Below, in pieces: positions 1 to 9,179 of a DNA stretch of 64,000 nucleotides. The position numbers and the translations under genes are program-made. Location of the stretch: NCBI RefSeq assembly GCF_048569485.1, contig NW_027442046.1, positions 62,001 to 126,000 on the forward strand, in the 5' to 3' direction. The notes under the pieces are model-generated. The model made no database searches, had not been told where the DNA came from, and saw only the letters and a list, made by a program, of their open reading frames with translations. The DNA is from Anomaloglossus baeobatrachus. Taxonomy: Eukaryota > Chordata > Amphibia > Anura > Aromobatidae. Position 1 is the first letter of the stretch; every line of letters starts with the position of its first letter.

Positions 1-28
1 AGGAGGAGTTATTCAGATTCATTGCAGT

Positions 29-48
29 GGGGGGCGGCGGCTGCAAAA
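29..48 (+). promoter_or_regulatory. Candidate distal sequence element of U2 (GC box plus octamer-like site)
   Basis: A GC box (ggggggcgg, 29-37) is followed by ctgcaaaa (41-48), which matches 6 of 8 bases of the octamer ATGCAAAT. The pair lies 186 to 167 nt upstream of U2. Vertebrate snRNA enhancers near -200 commonly pair an octamer with an Sp1 site. The same pair occurs at the same offset before every promoter-bearing U2 copy. The octamer match is imperfect, so this is a positional inference. Confidence 0.35.
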
Positions 49-150
49 CGCACCATTCTTCTTGTTTTTGCTCTGCAAAGCAGCCTTTTCAAGGGTTGGC
101 TTGGGTGACAAAATGTCTTCTGTAGGCGTGGGTTTGTCTCCCTCTCGCTC

Positions 151-170
151 TCTCTCCCTAAGATGTGTCC
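151..170 (+). promoter_or_regulatory. Candidate proximal sequence element (PSE) of U2
   Basis: tctctccctaagatgtgtcc lies at -64 to -45 from U2 +1, where the SNAPc-binding PSE of vertebrate snRNA genes sits. No TATA box follows at -30, as expected for a Pol II-type snRNA promoter. It is present at the same offset in all 19 promoter-bearing copies and absent from the 41-51 kb pseudogene run. The call rests on position more than on a strong consensus match. Confidence 0.45.
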
Positions 171-214
171 GGCATAGGCCAGGGTGCCACTCGAGGCCCA
201 AACCAATTCTGGTT

Positions 215-402
215 ATCGCTTCTCGGCCTTTTGGCTAAGATCAAGTGTAGTATCTGTTCTTATCAGTTTAATATCTGATACGTCCCCTATCTGGGGACCA
301 TATATTAAATGGATTTTTAGAACAGGGAGATGGAAAAAGAGCTTGCTCTGTCCACTCCACGCATTGACCTGGTATTGCAGTACCTCCAGGACCGGTGCAC
401 CC
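215..402 (+). ncRNA. U2 (RNU2): U2 snRNA gene, copy 1 (intact)
   Basis: Encodes U2 snRNA, which pairs with the intron branch site in the nuclear spliceosome. Visible parts: 5' stem-loop I (ggcc-tttt-ggct, nt 11-22); branch-site-pairing GUAGUA at nt 33-38 (247-252); stem-loop IIb with a clean gucccc/ggggac stem, which differs from human on both strands in a compensatory way; Sm site AUUUUUAGA from nt 99 (313); and the stem-loop III/IV region ending in ggtgcaccc. The length is about 188 nt, matching vertebrate U2. The start is set by homology to the U2 5' end (atcgcttct). A perfect 3' box follows 12 nt after the 3' end. The exact 3' end is uncertain by 1-2 nt. Confidence 0.95.
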
Positions 403-414
403 CTTCTTAACCCA

Positions 415-429
415 GTTTCCAAAAGCAGA
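415..429 (+). terminator. snRNA 3' box
   Basis: gtttccaaaagcaga fits the vertebrate snRNA 3' box consensus GTTTN0-3AAARNNAGA exactly. It lies 12 nt past the U2 3' end, where the box directs Integrator-dependent 3' end formation. It is retained after every U2 3' half in the window, including promoterless ones. Confidence 0.85.
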
Positions 430-1292
430 ACTCAATTCACCTGATTCATATTAGCCCGATTTAATGAATTGGAAGAAAGCATACGTCTTCATATGCACCT
501 CAATTTGGCCCATTCACTTTTCACACTTCCTCCTTTTGTTTTTTATCTTTCACACTTTTGACTTTCTTTATTCATCCAAATAGCAAACTCATCACCACTC
601 AACCTGACCAACTCGGCTATGTCCCGTGCTGCAGTTCTCTGTCTTATCTAGATCATTTGCAATTGAATGGAATAGATCCCTTTTGGACAAAGTGGATTCA
701 CCTGCTGCTGCAGTGACCACAGGTGTGATAAGATCTAGAATTGGCATCTGGTGCGATCTCTCCGCTTCCACTCCAAAGAAAGTTACCTGTTTATTCCTAT
801 CATGCATTGGTTTTTGGGGTTTTCTTTGAGTAATGATGATCTCTTTAGTAGTCTGTTGGCGCCCTCTCCTGGAGGAATAGTTTGCTTGCTCTTGGACATT
901 CTAAAAGAGAGGTCATGATAGACATTGAGCTTCTGAGCTCAATTGGGGACAGTCATGGGTGATGAATGTTTGCAACCTGCTGCAAAGCCTCATACCGCAA
1001 TATAAGGAACGTCAAATACTAAGAAAGGGCGGCCTATGAAAGAATTACTACTTTCAATAAGTACACTTAAACGGCTAATTGGGAATAGAAAAACTGTAAA
1101 AAGCCCTCTGAGAAAGCCCCCCTCTAACCTTTGATAGTAAGCTTTTCTGTAGTCTGCCTGTTGATGTATTTTCCGTTTGAACTGTGCACAACATGAAGAG
1201 ACGGAACACTGGCGGCTTGTCACAATGCCCCCGCTGACATCACAATAGCGCTGCTGCCTAGAAAACAAGCTGCGCAGCAGAAGTTGTTCTTT

Positions 1293-1307
1293 GGGTGGGA
1301 GGGTGGG
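1293..1307 (+). other. Predicted G-quadruplex in the U2 spacer
   Basis: GGGTGGGAGGGTGGG has four G3 runs joined by single-base loops, a pattern known to give very stable parallel quadruplexes. It sits about 500 nt upstream of the next U2 start, at the head of a G-rich tract of about 170 nt, and recurs in every full-length spacer. Folding is predicted, not shown. Confidence 0.6.
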
Positions 1308-1793
1308 CTAGTGTAAGGAGGGGGCAAGCTCTTTTTTTCCCGGGTGGTAGGGGGATGACAGGAGAAGGGATGCGGGTGGTGAGAAGGGTACAGAGGGCAG
1401 GGTTTGGGGGCTGGGAAGGAAAGGGAAAAGATTAGGGTTTGGGGATGATGAAAGGGCTTTCTACGGGTAAGGATGGCAAAGGGTGGCAGTGACGGAAAGT
1501 CAGGCAACCTGTCCTGTCCGTCTTTTTGTATCGTGAATTGGAAAGACTGCAAGGGGGAGGGGAGTTGCTTGCGCCCTAAAGGAGGAGTTATTCAGATTCA
1601 TTGCAGTGGGGGGCGGCGGCTGCAAAACGCACCATTCTTCTTGTTTTTGCTCTGCAAAGCAGCCTTTTCAAGGGTTGGCTTGGGTGACAAAATGTCTTCT
1701 GTAGGCGTGGGTTTGTCTCCCTCTCGCTCTCTCTCCCTAAGATGTGTCCGGCATAGGCCAGGGTGCCACTCGAGGCCCAAACCAATTCTGGTT

Positions 1794-1981
1794 ATCGCTT
1801 CTCGGCCTTTTGGCTAAGATCAAGTGTAGTATCTGTTCTTATCAGTTTAATATCTGATACGTCCCCTATCTGGGGACCATATATTAAATGGATTTTTAGA
1901 ACAGGGAGATGGAAAAAGAGCTTGCTCTGTCCACTCCACGCATTGACCTGGTATTGCAGTACCTCCAGGACCGGTGCACCC
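1794..1981 (+). ncRNA. U2 (RNU2): U2 snRNA gene, copy 2 (intact)
   Basis: Matches copy 1 throughout. Candidate PSE at 1730-1749, GC box/octamer-like pair at 1608-1627, 3' box at 1994-2008. Nothing separates it from copy 1 in promise of function. Confidence 0.95.
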
Positions 1982-3409
1982 CTTCTTAACCCAGTTTCCA
2001 AAAGCAGAACTCAATTCACCTGATTCATATTAGCCCGATTTAATGAATTGGAAGAAAGCATACGTCTTCATATGCACCTCAATTTGGCCCATTCACTTTT
2101 CACACTTCCTCCTTTTGTTTTTTATCTTTCACACTTTTGACTTTCTTTATTCATCCAAATAGCAAACTCATCACCACTCAACCTGACCAACTCGGCTATG
2201 TCCCGTGCTGCAGTTCTCTGTCTTATCTAGATCATTTGCAATTGAATGGAATAGATCCCTTTTGGACAAAGTGGATTCACCTGCTGCTGCAGTGACCACA
2301 GGTGTGATAAGATCTAGAATTGGCATCTGGTGCGATCTCTCCGCTTCCACTCCAAAGAAAGTTACCTGTTTATTCCTATCATGCATTGGTTTTTGGGGTT
2401 TTCTTTGAGTAATGATGATCTCTTTAGTAGTCTGTTGGCGCCCTCTCCTGGAGGAATAGTTTGCTTGCTCTTGGACATTCTAAAAGAGAGGTCATGATAG
2501 ACATTGAGCTTCTGAGCTCAATTGGGGACAGTCATGGGTGATGAATGTTTGCAACCTGCTGCAAAGCCTCATACCGCAATATAAGGAACGTCAAATACTA
2601 AGAAAGGGCGGCCTATGAAAGAATTACTACTTTCAATAAGTACACTTAAACGGCTAATTGGGAATAGAAAAACTGTAAAAAGCCCTCTGAGAAAGCCCCC
2701 CTCTAACCTTTGATAGTAAGCTTTTCTGTAGTCTGCCTGTTGATGTATTTTCCGTTTGAACTGTGCACAACATGAAGAGACGGAACACTGGCGGCTTGTC
2801 ACAATGCCCCCGCTGACATCACAATAGCGCTGCTGCCTAGAAAACAAGCTGCGCAGCAGAAGTTGTTCTTTGGGTGGGAGGGTGGGCTAGTGTAAGGAGG
2901 GGGCAAGCTCTTTTTTTCCCGGGTGGTAGGGGGATGACAGGAGAAGGGATGCGGGTGGTGAGAAGGGTACAGAGGGCAGGGTTTGGGGGCTGGGAAGGAA
3001 AGGGAAAAGATTAGGGTTTGGGGATGATGAAAGGGCTTTCTACGGATAAGGATGGCAAAGGGTGGCAGTGACGGAAAGTCAGGCAACCTGTCCTGTCCGT
3101 CTTTTTGTATCGTGAATTGGAAAGACTGCAAGGGGGAGGGGAGTTGCTTGCGCCCTAAAGGAGGAGTTATTCAGATTCATTGCAGTGGGGGGCGGCGGCT
3201 GCAAAACGCACCATTCTTCTTGTTTTTGCTCTGCAAAGCAGCCTTTTCAAGGGTTGGCTTGGGTGACAAAATGTCTTCTGTAGGCGTGGGTTTGTCTCCC
3301 TCTCGCTCTCTCTCCCTAAGATGTGTCCGGCATAGGCCAGGGTGCCACTCGAGGCCCAAACCAATTCTGGTTATCGCTTCTCGGCCTTTTGGCTAAGATC
3401 AAGTGTAGT

Positions 3410-4214
3410 GTTGTTCGAAGAGGTGGATTAAGCTCCAGGCCACCTTAGTACAATGATACAATGCACACTGGAAGGTTGCGCTTGCTAGTACTCTGGGTGG
3501 ATAGTATATTCATCTAGAGGAAAACATGGCCCTACCAGGATCGAGGCTATTAGACTGAGTAAGGGTGGGGGGCTATGGTACAACGTGCCCCAGGACTGAC
3601 GACCCTGGAGTGAGTCTGAGCTTGCTGGCTTGGGACCCCGGCAAGCCTTGGGCTCTGTAGCACACCGTACCTTGCCTTTTCATACTTTTTGAGCATATTA
3701 CCCTATCCCGGCCTTCTGGCTAGGAAGGGAAATTTTTACAATCCCGGTCGGAGGTCTGGTCAGCTTTGGGCTGAGAAACTAACACCCGGTTGGAGGTCTG
3801 GGTCAGCTTCGGCTGAGAAACCAACACTCGGTTGGAGGTCTGGGTCAGCTTCGGCTGAGAAACCAACACCCGGTTGGAGGTCCGGTTAGCCTTGGGCTGA
3901 GAAACCAACACCGGTTGACGGTCCGGGCAGTTTCGGCTGCGAAACCAACAACTAGTAGCTCTCTACTCCACTTGGGTAAGATGCCTGGGTGGACGCTGGG
4001 AGCAACGACAAGGCTCAACCAGGCTTCGGCTTGGGGGAGCACCGAAGATCCCTGACCCTTGCTGTGGCCTTCTGGCTCGGAGGGACGGGGTTGATTTTTG
4101 GGGACCCTCTCCTCACGGTGGGGTCCACACGAATCCTAGCCTTTGCACTGTTTTTGGTGTGACTTCGGTCATGCATTTTTTGTGGTGCTTTGGAAAGCTT
4201 CATTAAATCAAAAA
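3410..4214 (+). mobile_element. U2-SINE-like non-autonomous retroelement, type A, full length (reference copy)
   Basis: An 805-bp non-coding insert between U2 nt 37 and 38. In order: a 5' hairpin region (aggtgg pairing with ccacct, about 3420-3444); a unique 5' third; a U2 stem-loop-I-like motif ggccttctggct (3710-3721); five 42-bp hairpin repeats (3745-3952); a second ggccttctggct (4066-4077); a ggggaccc/ggggtcc hairpin; and a 3' end ttaaatcaaaaa. The last bases match the Keno 3' end, pointing to mobilisation by Keno enzymes. I see no convincing Pol III promoter, tRNA/7SL/5S head or coding frame. Type A is my label. The exact 3' end is ambiguous within the A run. Confidence 0.8.
3745..3952 (+). 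repeat. 42-bp hairpin minisatellite inside the U2-SINE-like element
   Basis: Five direct repeats of about 42 bp of the pattern cggttggaggtc...gtcagcttcggctgag...ccaacacc. In each unit, cagc-ttcg-gctg forms a stem with a C(UUCG)G tetraloop, or cagcc/ggctg in the ttggg variants, and ggttgg can pair with ccaaca. The last unit (cggttgacggtccgg) is degenerate. Copy number differs between elements: six units at 8520-8767 and at 14905-15152. Confidence 0.85.
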
Positions 4215-5756
4215 ATCTGTTCTTATCAGTTTAATATCTGATACGTCCCCTATCTGGGGACCATATATTAAATGGATTTTTAGAACAGGGAGATGGAAAA
4301 AGAGCTTGCTCTGTCCACTCCACGCATTGACCTGGTATTGCAGTACCTCCAGGACCGGTGCACCCCTTCTTAACCCAGTTTCCAAAAGCAGAACTCAATT
4401 CACCTGATTCATATTAGCCCGATTTAATGAATTGGAAGAAAGCATACGTCTTCATATGCACCTCAATTTGGCCCATTCACTTTTCACACTTCCTCCTTTT
4501 GTTTTTTATCTTTCACACTTTTGACTTTCTTTATTCATCCAAATAGCAAACTCATCACCACTCAACCTGACCAACTCGGCTATGTCCCGTGCTGCAGTTC
4601 TCTGTCTTATCTAGATCATTTGCAATTGAATGGAATAGATCCCTTTTGGACAAAGTGGATTCACCTGCTGCTGCAGTGACCACAGGTGTGATAAGATCTA
4701 GAATTGGCATCTGGTGCGATCTCTCCGCTTCCACTCCAAAGAAAGTTACCTGTTTATTCCTATCATGCATTGGTTTTTGGGGTTTTCTTTGAGTAATGAT
4801 GATCTCTTTAGTAGTCTGTTGGCGCCCTCTCCTGGAGGAATAGTTTGCTTGCTCTTGGACATTCTAAAAGAGAGGTCATGATAGACATTGAGCTTCTGAG
4901 CTCAATTGGGGACAGTCATGGGTGATAAATGTTTGCAACCTGCTGCAAAGCCTCATACCGCAATATAAGGAACGTCAAATACTAAGAAAGGGCGGCCTAT
5001 GAAAGAATTACTACTTTCAATAAGTACACTTAAACGGCTAATTGGGAATAGAAAAACTGTAAAAAGCCCTCTGAGAAAGCCCCCCTCTAACCTTTGATAG
5101 TAAGCTTTTCTGTAGTCTGCCTGTTGATGTATTTTCCGTTTGAACTGTGCACAACATGAAGAGACGGAACACTGGCGGCTTGTCACAATGCCCCCGCTGA
5201 CATCACAATAGCGCTGCTGCCTAGAAAACAAGCTGCGCAGCAGAAGTTGTTCTTTGGGTGGGAGGGTGGGCTAGTGTAAGGAGGGGGCAAGCTCTTTTTT
5301 TCCCGGGTGGTAGGGGGATGACAGGAGAAGGGATGCGGGTGGTGAGAAGGGTACAGAGGGCAGGGTTTGGGGGCTGGGAAGGAAAGGGAAAAGATTAGGG
5401 TTTGGGGATGATGAAAGGGCTTTCTACGGGTAAGGATGGCAAAGGGTGGCAGTGACGGAAAGTCAGGCAACCTGTCCTGTCCGTCTTTTTGTATCGTGAA
5501 TTGGAAAGACTGCAAGGGGGAGGGGAGTTGCTTGCGCCCTAAAGGAGGAGTTATTCAGATTCATTGCAGTGGGGGGCGGCGGCTGCAAAACGCACCATTC
5601 TTCTTGTTTTTGCTCTGCAAAGCAGCCTTTTCAAGGGTTGGCTTGGGTGACAAAATGTCTTCTGTAGGCGTGGGTTTGTCTCCCTCTCGCTCTCTCTCCC
5701 TAAGATGTGTCCGGCATAGGCCAGGGTGCCACTCGAGGCCCAAACCAATTCTGGTT

Positions 5757-6747
5757 ATCGCTTCTCGGCCTTTTGGCTAAGATCAAGTGTAGTGTTGTTC
5801 GAAGAGGTGGTTTAAGCTCCAGGCCACCTTAGTACAATGATACAATGCACACTGGAAGGTTGCGCTTGCTAGTACTCTGGGTGGATAGTATATTCATCAA
5901 GAGGAAAACATGGCCCTACCAGGATCGAGGCTATTAGACTGAGTAAGGGTGGGGGGCTATGGTACAACGTGCCCCAGGACTGACGACCCTGGAGTGAGTC
6001 TGAGCTTGCTGGCTTGGGACCCCGGCAAGCCTTGGGCTCTGTAGCACACCGTACCTTGCCTTTTCATACTTTTTGAGCATATTACCCTATCCTGGCCTTC
6101 TGGCTAGGAAGGGAAATTTTTATAATCCCGGTCGGAGGTCTGGTCAGCTTTGGGCTGAGAAACTAACACCCGGTTGGAGGTCCGGGTCAGCTTCGGCTGA
6201 GAAACCAACACCCGGTTGGAGGTCTGGGTCAGCTTCAGCTGAGAAACCAACACCCGGTTGGAGGTCCGGTTAGCCTTGGGCTGAGAAACCAACACCGGTT
6301 GACGGTCCGGGCAGTTTCGGCTGCGAAACCAACAACTAGTAGCTCTCTACTCCACTTGGGTAAGATGCCTGGGTGGACGCTGGGAGCAACAACAAGGCTC
6401 AACCAGGCTTCGGCTTGGGGGAGCACCGAAGATCCCTGACCCTTGCTGTGGCCTTCTGGCTCGGAGGGACGGGGTTGATTTTTGGGGACCCTCTCCTCAC
6501 GGTGGGGTCCACACGAATCCTAGCCTTTGCACTGTTTTTGGTGTGACTTCGGTCATGCATTTTTTGTGGTGCTTTGGAAAGCTTCATTAAATCAAAATCT
6601 GTTCTTATCAGTTTAATATCTGATACGTCCCCTATCTGGGGACCATATATTAAATGGATTTTTAGAACAGGGAGATGGAAAAAGAGCTTGCTCTGTCCAC
6701 TCCACGCATTGACCTGGTATTGCAGTACCTCCAGGACCGGTGCACCC
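5757..6747 (+). pseudogene. U2 (RNU2): U2 locus 4, split by a U2-SINE-like element
   Basis: U2 nt 1-37 at 5757-5793 with promoter; nt 38-188 at 6597-6747 with 3' box. Confidence 0.93.
5794..6596 (+). mobile_element. U2-SINE-like element, type A, full length
   Basis: 803 bp with five hairpin repeats and tail ttaaatcaaa. It shares diagnostic bases (tcatcaagagg, agcaacaacaagg, tatcctggcc) with the 41-51 kb higher-order repeat, so it resembles the parent lineage of that amplification. The 5' junction is seamless, with no target duplication. Confidence 0.8.
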
Positions 6748-8138
6748 CTTCTTAACCCAGTTTCCAAAAGCAGAACTCAATTCACCTGATTCATATTAGC
6801 CCGATTTAATGAATTGGAAGAAAGCATACGTCTTCATATGCACCTCAATTTGGCCCATTCACTTTTCACACTTCCTCCTTTTGTTTTTTATCTTTCACAC
6901 TTTTGACTTTCTTTATTCATCCAAATAGCAAACTCATCACCACTCAACCTGACCAACTCGGCTATGTCCCGTGCTGCAGTTCTCTGTCTTATCTAGATCA
7001 TTTGCAATTGAATGGAATAGATCCCTTTTGGACAAAGTGGATTCACCTGCTGCTGCAGTGACCACAGGTGTGATAAGATCTAGAATTGGCATCTGGTGCG
7101 ATCTCTCCGCTTCCACTCCAAAGAAAGTTACCTGTTTATTCCTATCATGCATTGGTTTTTGGGGTTTTCTTTGAGTAATGATGATCTCTTTAGTAGTCTG
7201 TTGGCGCCCTCTCCTGGAGGAATAGTTTGCTTGCTCTTGGACATTCTAAAAGAGAGGTCATGATAGACATTGAGCTTCTGAGCTCAATTGGGGACAGTCA
7301 TGGGTGATGAATGTTTGCAACCTGCTGCAAAGCCTCATACCGCAATATAAGGAACGTCAAATACTAAGAAAGGGCGGCCTATGAAAGAATTACTACTTTC
7401 AATAAGTACACTTAAACGGCTAATTGGGAATAGAAAAACTGTAAAAAGCCCTCTGAGAAAGCCCCCCTCTAACCTTTGATAGTAAGCTTTTCTGTAGTCT
7501 GCCTGTTGATGTATTTTCCGTTTGAACTGTGCACAACATGAAGAGACGGAACACTGGCGGCTTGTCACAATGCCCCCGCTGACATCACAATAGCGCTGCT
7601 GCCTAGAAAACAAGCTGCGCAGCAGAAGTTGTTCTTTGGGTGGGAGGGTGGGCTAGTGTAAGGAGGGGGCAAGCTCTTTTTTTCCCGGGTGGTAGGGGGA
7701 TGACAGGAGAAGGGATGCGGGTGGTGAGAAGGGTACAGAGGGCAGGGTTTGGGGGCTGGGAAGGAAAGGGAAAAGATTAGGGTTTGGGGATGATGAAAGG
7801 GCTTTCTACGGGTAAGGATGGCAAAGGGTGGCAGTGACGGAAAGTCAGGCAACCTGTCCTGTCCGTCTTTTTGTATCGTGAATTGGAAAGACTGCAAGGG
7901 GGAGGGGAGTTGCTTGCGCCCTAAAGGAGGAGTTATTCAGATTCATTGCAGTGGGGGGCGGCGGCTGCAAAACGCACCATTCTTCTTGTTTTTGCTCTGC
8001 AAAGCAGCCTTTTCAAGGGTTGGCTTGGGTGAAAAAATGTCTTCTGTAGGCGTGGGTTTGTCTCCCTCTCGCTCTCTCTCCCTAAGATGTGTCCGGCATA
8101 GGCCAGGGTGCCACTCGAGGCCCAAACCAATTCTGGTT

Positions 8139-9179
8139 ATCGCATCTCGGCCTTTTGGCTAAGATCAAGTGTAGTATCGCTTCTCGGCCTTTTGGCTAAG
8201 ATCAAGTGTAGTATCTGTGAGGCTCGGCAGATGCAATGCACACTGGAAGGTTGCGCTTGCTAGTACTCTTGATGTATAGTATATTCATCTAGAGGAAAAC
8301 ATGGCCCTACCAGGATCGAGGCTATTAGACTGAGTAAGTGTGGGGGCTATGGTGCAATGTGCCCCAGGACTGACGACCCTGGAGTGAGTCTGAGCTTGCT
8401 GGCTTGGGACCCCGGCGAGCCTTGGGCTCTGTAGCACACCGTACCTTGCCCTTTCATACTTTCTGAGCATATTGCTCTATCCCGGCCTTCTGGCTAGGAA
8501 GGGAAATTTTTATAATCATGGTCGGAGGTCCGTTCAGCTTTGGGCTGAGAAACCAACACCCGGTTGGAGGTCCGGGTCAGCTTCGGCTGAGAAACCAACA
8601 CCCGGTTGGAGGTCTGGGTCAGCTTCGGCTGAGAAACCAACACCCGGTTGGAGGTCCGGGTCAGCTTCGGCTGAGAAACCAACACCCGGTTGGAGGTCCG
8701 GTTAGCCTTGGGCTGAGAAACCAACACCGGTTGACGGTCCGGGCAGTTTCGGCTGCGAAACCAACAACTAGTAGCTCTCTACTCCACTTGGGTAAGATGC
8801 CTGGGTGGACGCTGGGAGCAACGACAAGGCTCAACCAGGCTTCGGCTTGGGGGAGCACCGAAGATCCCTGACCCTTGCTGTGGCCTTCTGGCTCGGAGGG
8901 ACGGGGTTGATTTTTGGGGACCCTCTCCTCACGGAGGGGTCCACACGAATCCTAGCCTTTGCACTGTTTTTGGTGTGACTTCGGTCATGCATTTTTTGCG
9001 GTGCTTTGGAAAGCTTCATTAAATCAAAATCTGTTCTTATCAGTTTAATATCTGATACGTCCCCTATCTGGGGACCATATATTAAATGGATTTTTAGAAC
9101 AGGGAGATGGAAAAAGAGCTTGCTCTGTCCACTCCACGCATTGACCTGGTATTGCAGTACCTCCAGGACCGGTGCACCC
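8139..9179 (+). pseudogene. U2 (RNU2): U2 locus 5, split by a U2-headed SINE-like insert
   Basis: U2 nt 1-37 at 8139-8175 (T to A at nt 6), then an insert that itself begins with U2 nt 1-43, then U2 nt 38-188 at 9029-9179. Confidence 0.92.
8176..9028 (+). mobile_element. U2-SINE-like element with a U2 nt 1-43 head
   Basis: The insert starts at 8176 with canonical U2 nt 1-43 (8176-8218), followed by 12 unmatched bases (gaggctcggcag) and then the element from about 50 bp inside its usual 5' end. It has six hairpin repeats (8520-8767) and ends in ttaaatcaaa. The head begins exactly at U2 +1, as expected if the RNA template was started at a U2 promoter, or if the reverse transcriptase jumped onto U2 snRNA. 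The body is type A-like. Confidence 0.85.

Larger units (their letters stand above)
1..214 (+). repeat. Partial U2 repeat unit: 3' end of a spacer with U2 promoter
   Basis: This is the last 214 nt of a spacer and is essentially identical to 1580-1793. It holds the proximal and distal promoter candidates of the first U2 gene and a CT-rich stretch (about 138-157). The short open frames here recur in every unit and are not genes. Confidence 0.9.
215..1793 (+). repeat. Reference 1,579-bp U2 tandem repeat unit
   Basis: One complete unit: U2 (215-402) plus a 1,391-bp spacer (403-1793). The spacer holds the 3' box, a pyrimidine-rich stretch (about 525-575), a unique mid part, a purine/G-rich tract (about 1290-1460) and the promoter. 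The next unit repeats it at an offset of exactly 1,579. Full spacers elsewhere are also 1,391 bp and differ by only a few substitutions, so the array is strongly homogenised. Confidence 0.95.
3373..4365 (+). pseudogene. U2 (RNU2): U2 locus 3, split by a U2-SINE-like element
   Basis: U2 nt 1-37 (3373-3409) with intact promoter, then an 805-bp insert, then U2 nt 38-188 (4215-4365) with 3' box. No U2 base is lost or duplicated at the junctions. It cannot give normal U2, but a promoter-driven RNA would start with U2 nt 1-37. Confidence 0.93.

Noticed and set aside
1430-1446. Telomere-like ttagggtttgggg in the spacer
   Set aside because: A single degenerate occurrence within a G-rich tract, not a telomeric repeat array.
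990-1817. Recurrent open frames of 60-114 codons in every spacer, on both strands
   Set aside because: They repeat only because the DNA repeats, span the promoter and U2 itself, and resemble no protein family I know.
3410-3430. Pol III B-box-like gttcgaag near the element 5' end
   Set aside because: No A box at the right distance, and the type B copies alter the match; too weak for a tRNA-derived SINE call.
3413-3450. A hammerhead or HDV-like ribozyme at the element 5' end that would free it from U2 RNA, as in R2
   Set aside because: I see a hairpin (aggtgg/ccacct) but no hammerhead core and cannot show an HDV-like double pseudoknot by eye.
3689-3911. Repetitive peptides (GWRSGSASAEK and similar) across the element
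   Set aside because: These are translations of the 42-bp hairpin repeat; several frames on both strands are open, which is a property of the repeat and not of coding.
3745-3952. Possible CRISPR array (short direct repeats)
   Set aside because: Repeats abut with no unique spacers, in a eukaryotic retroelement; no cas genes.
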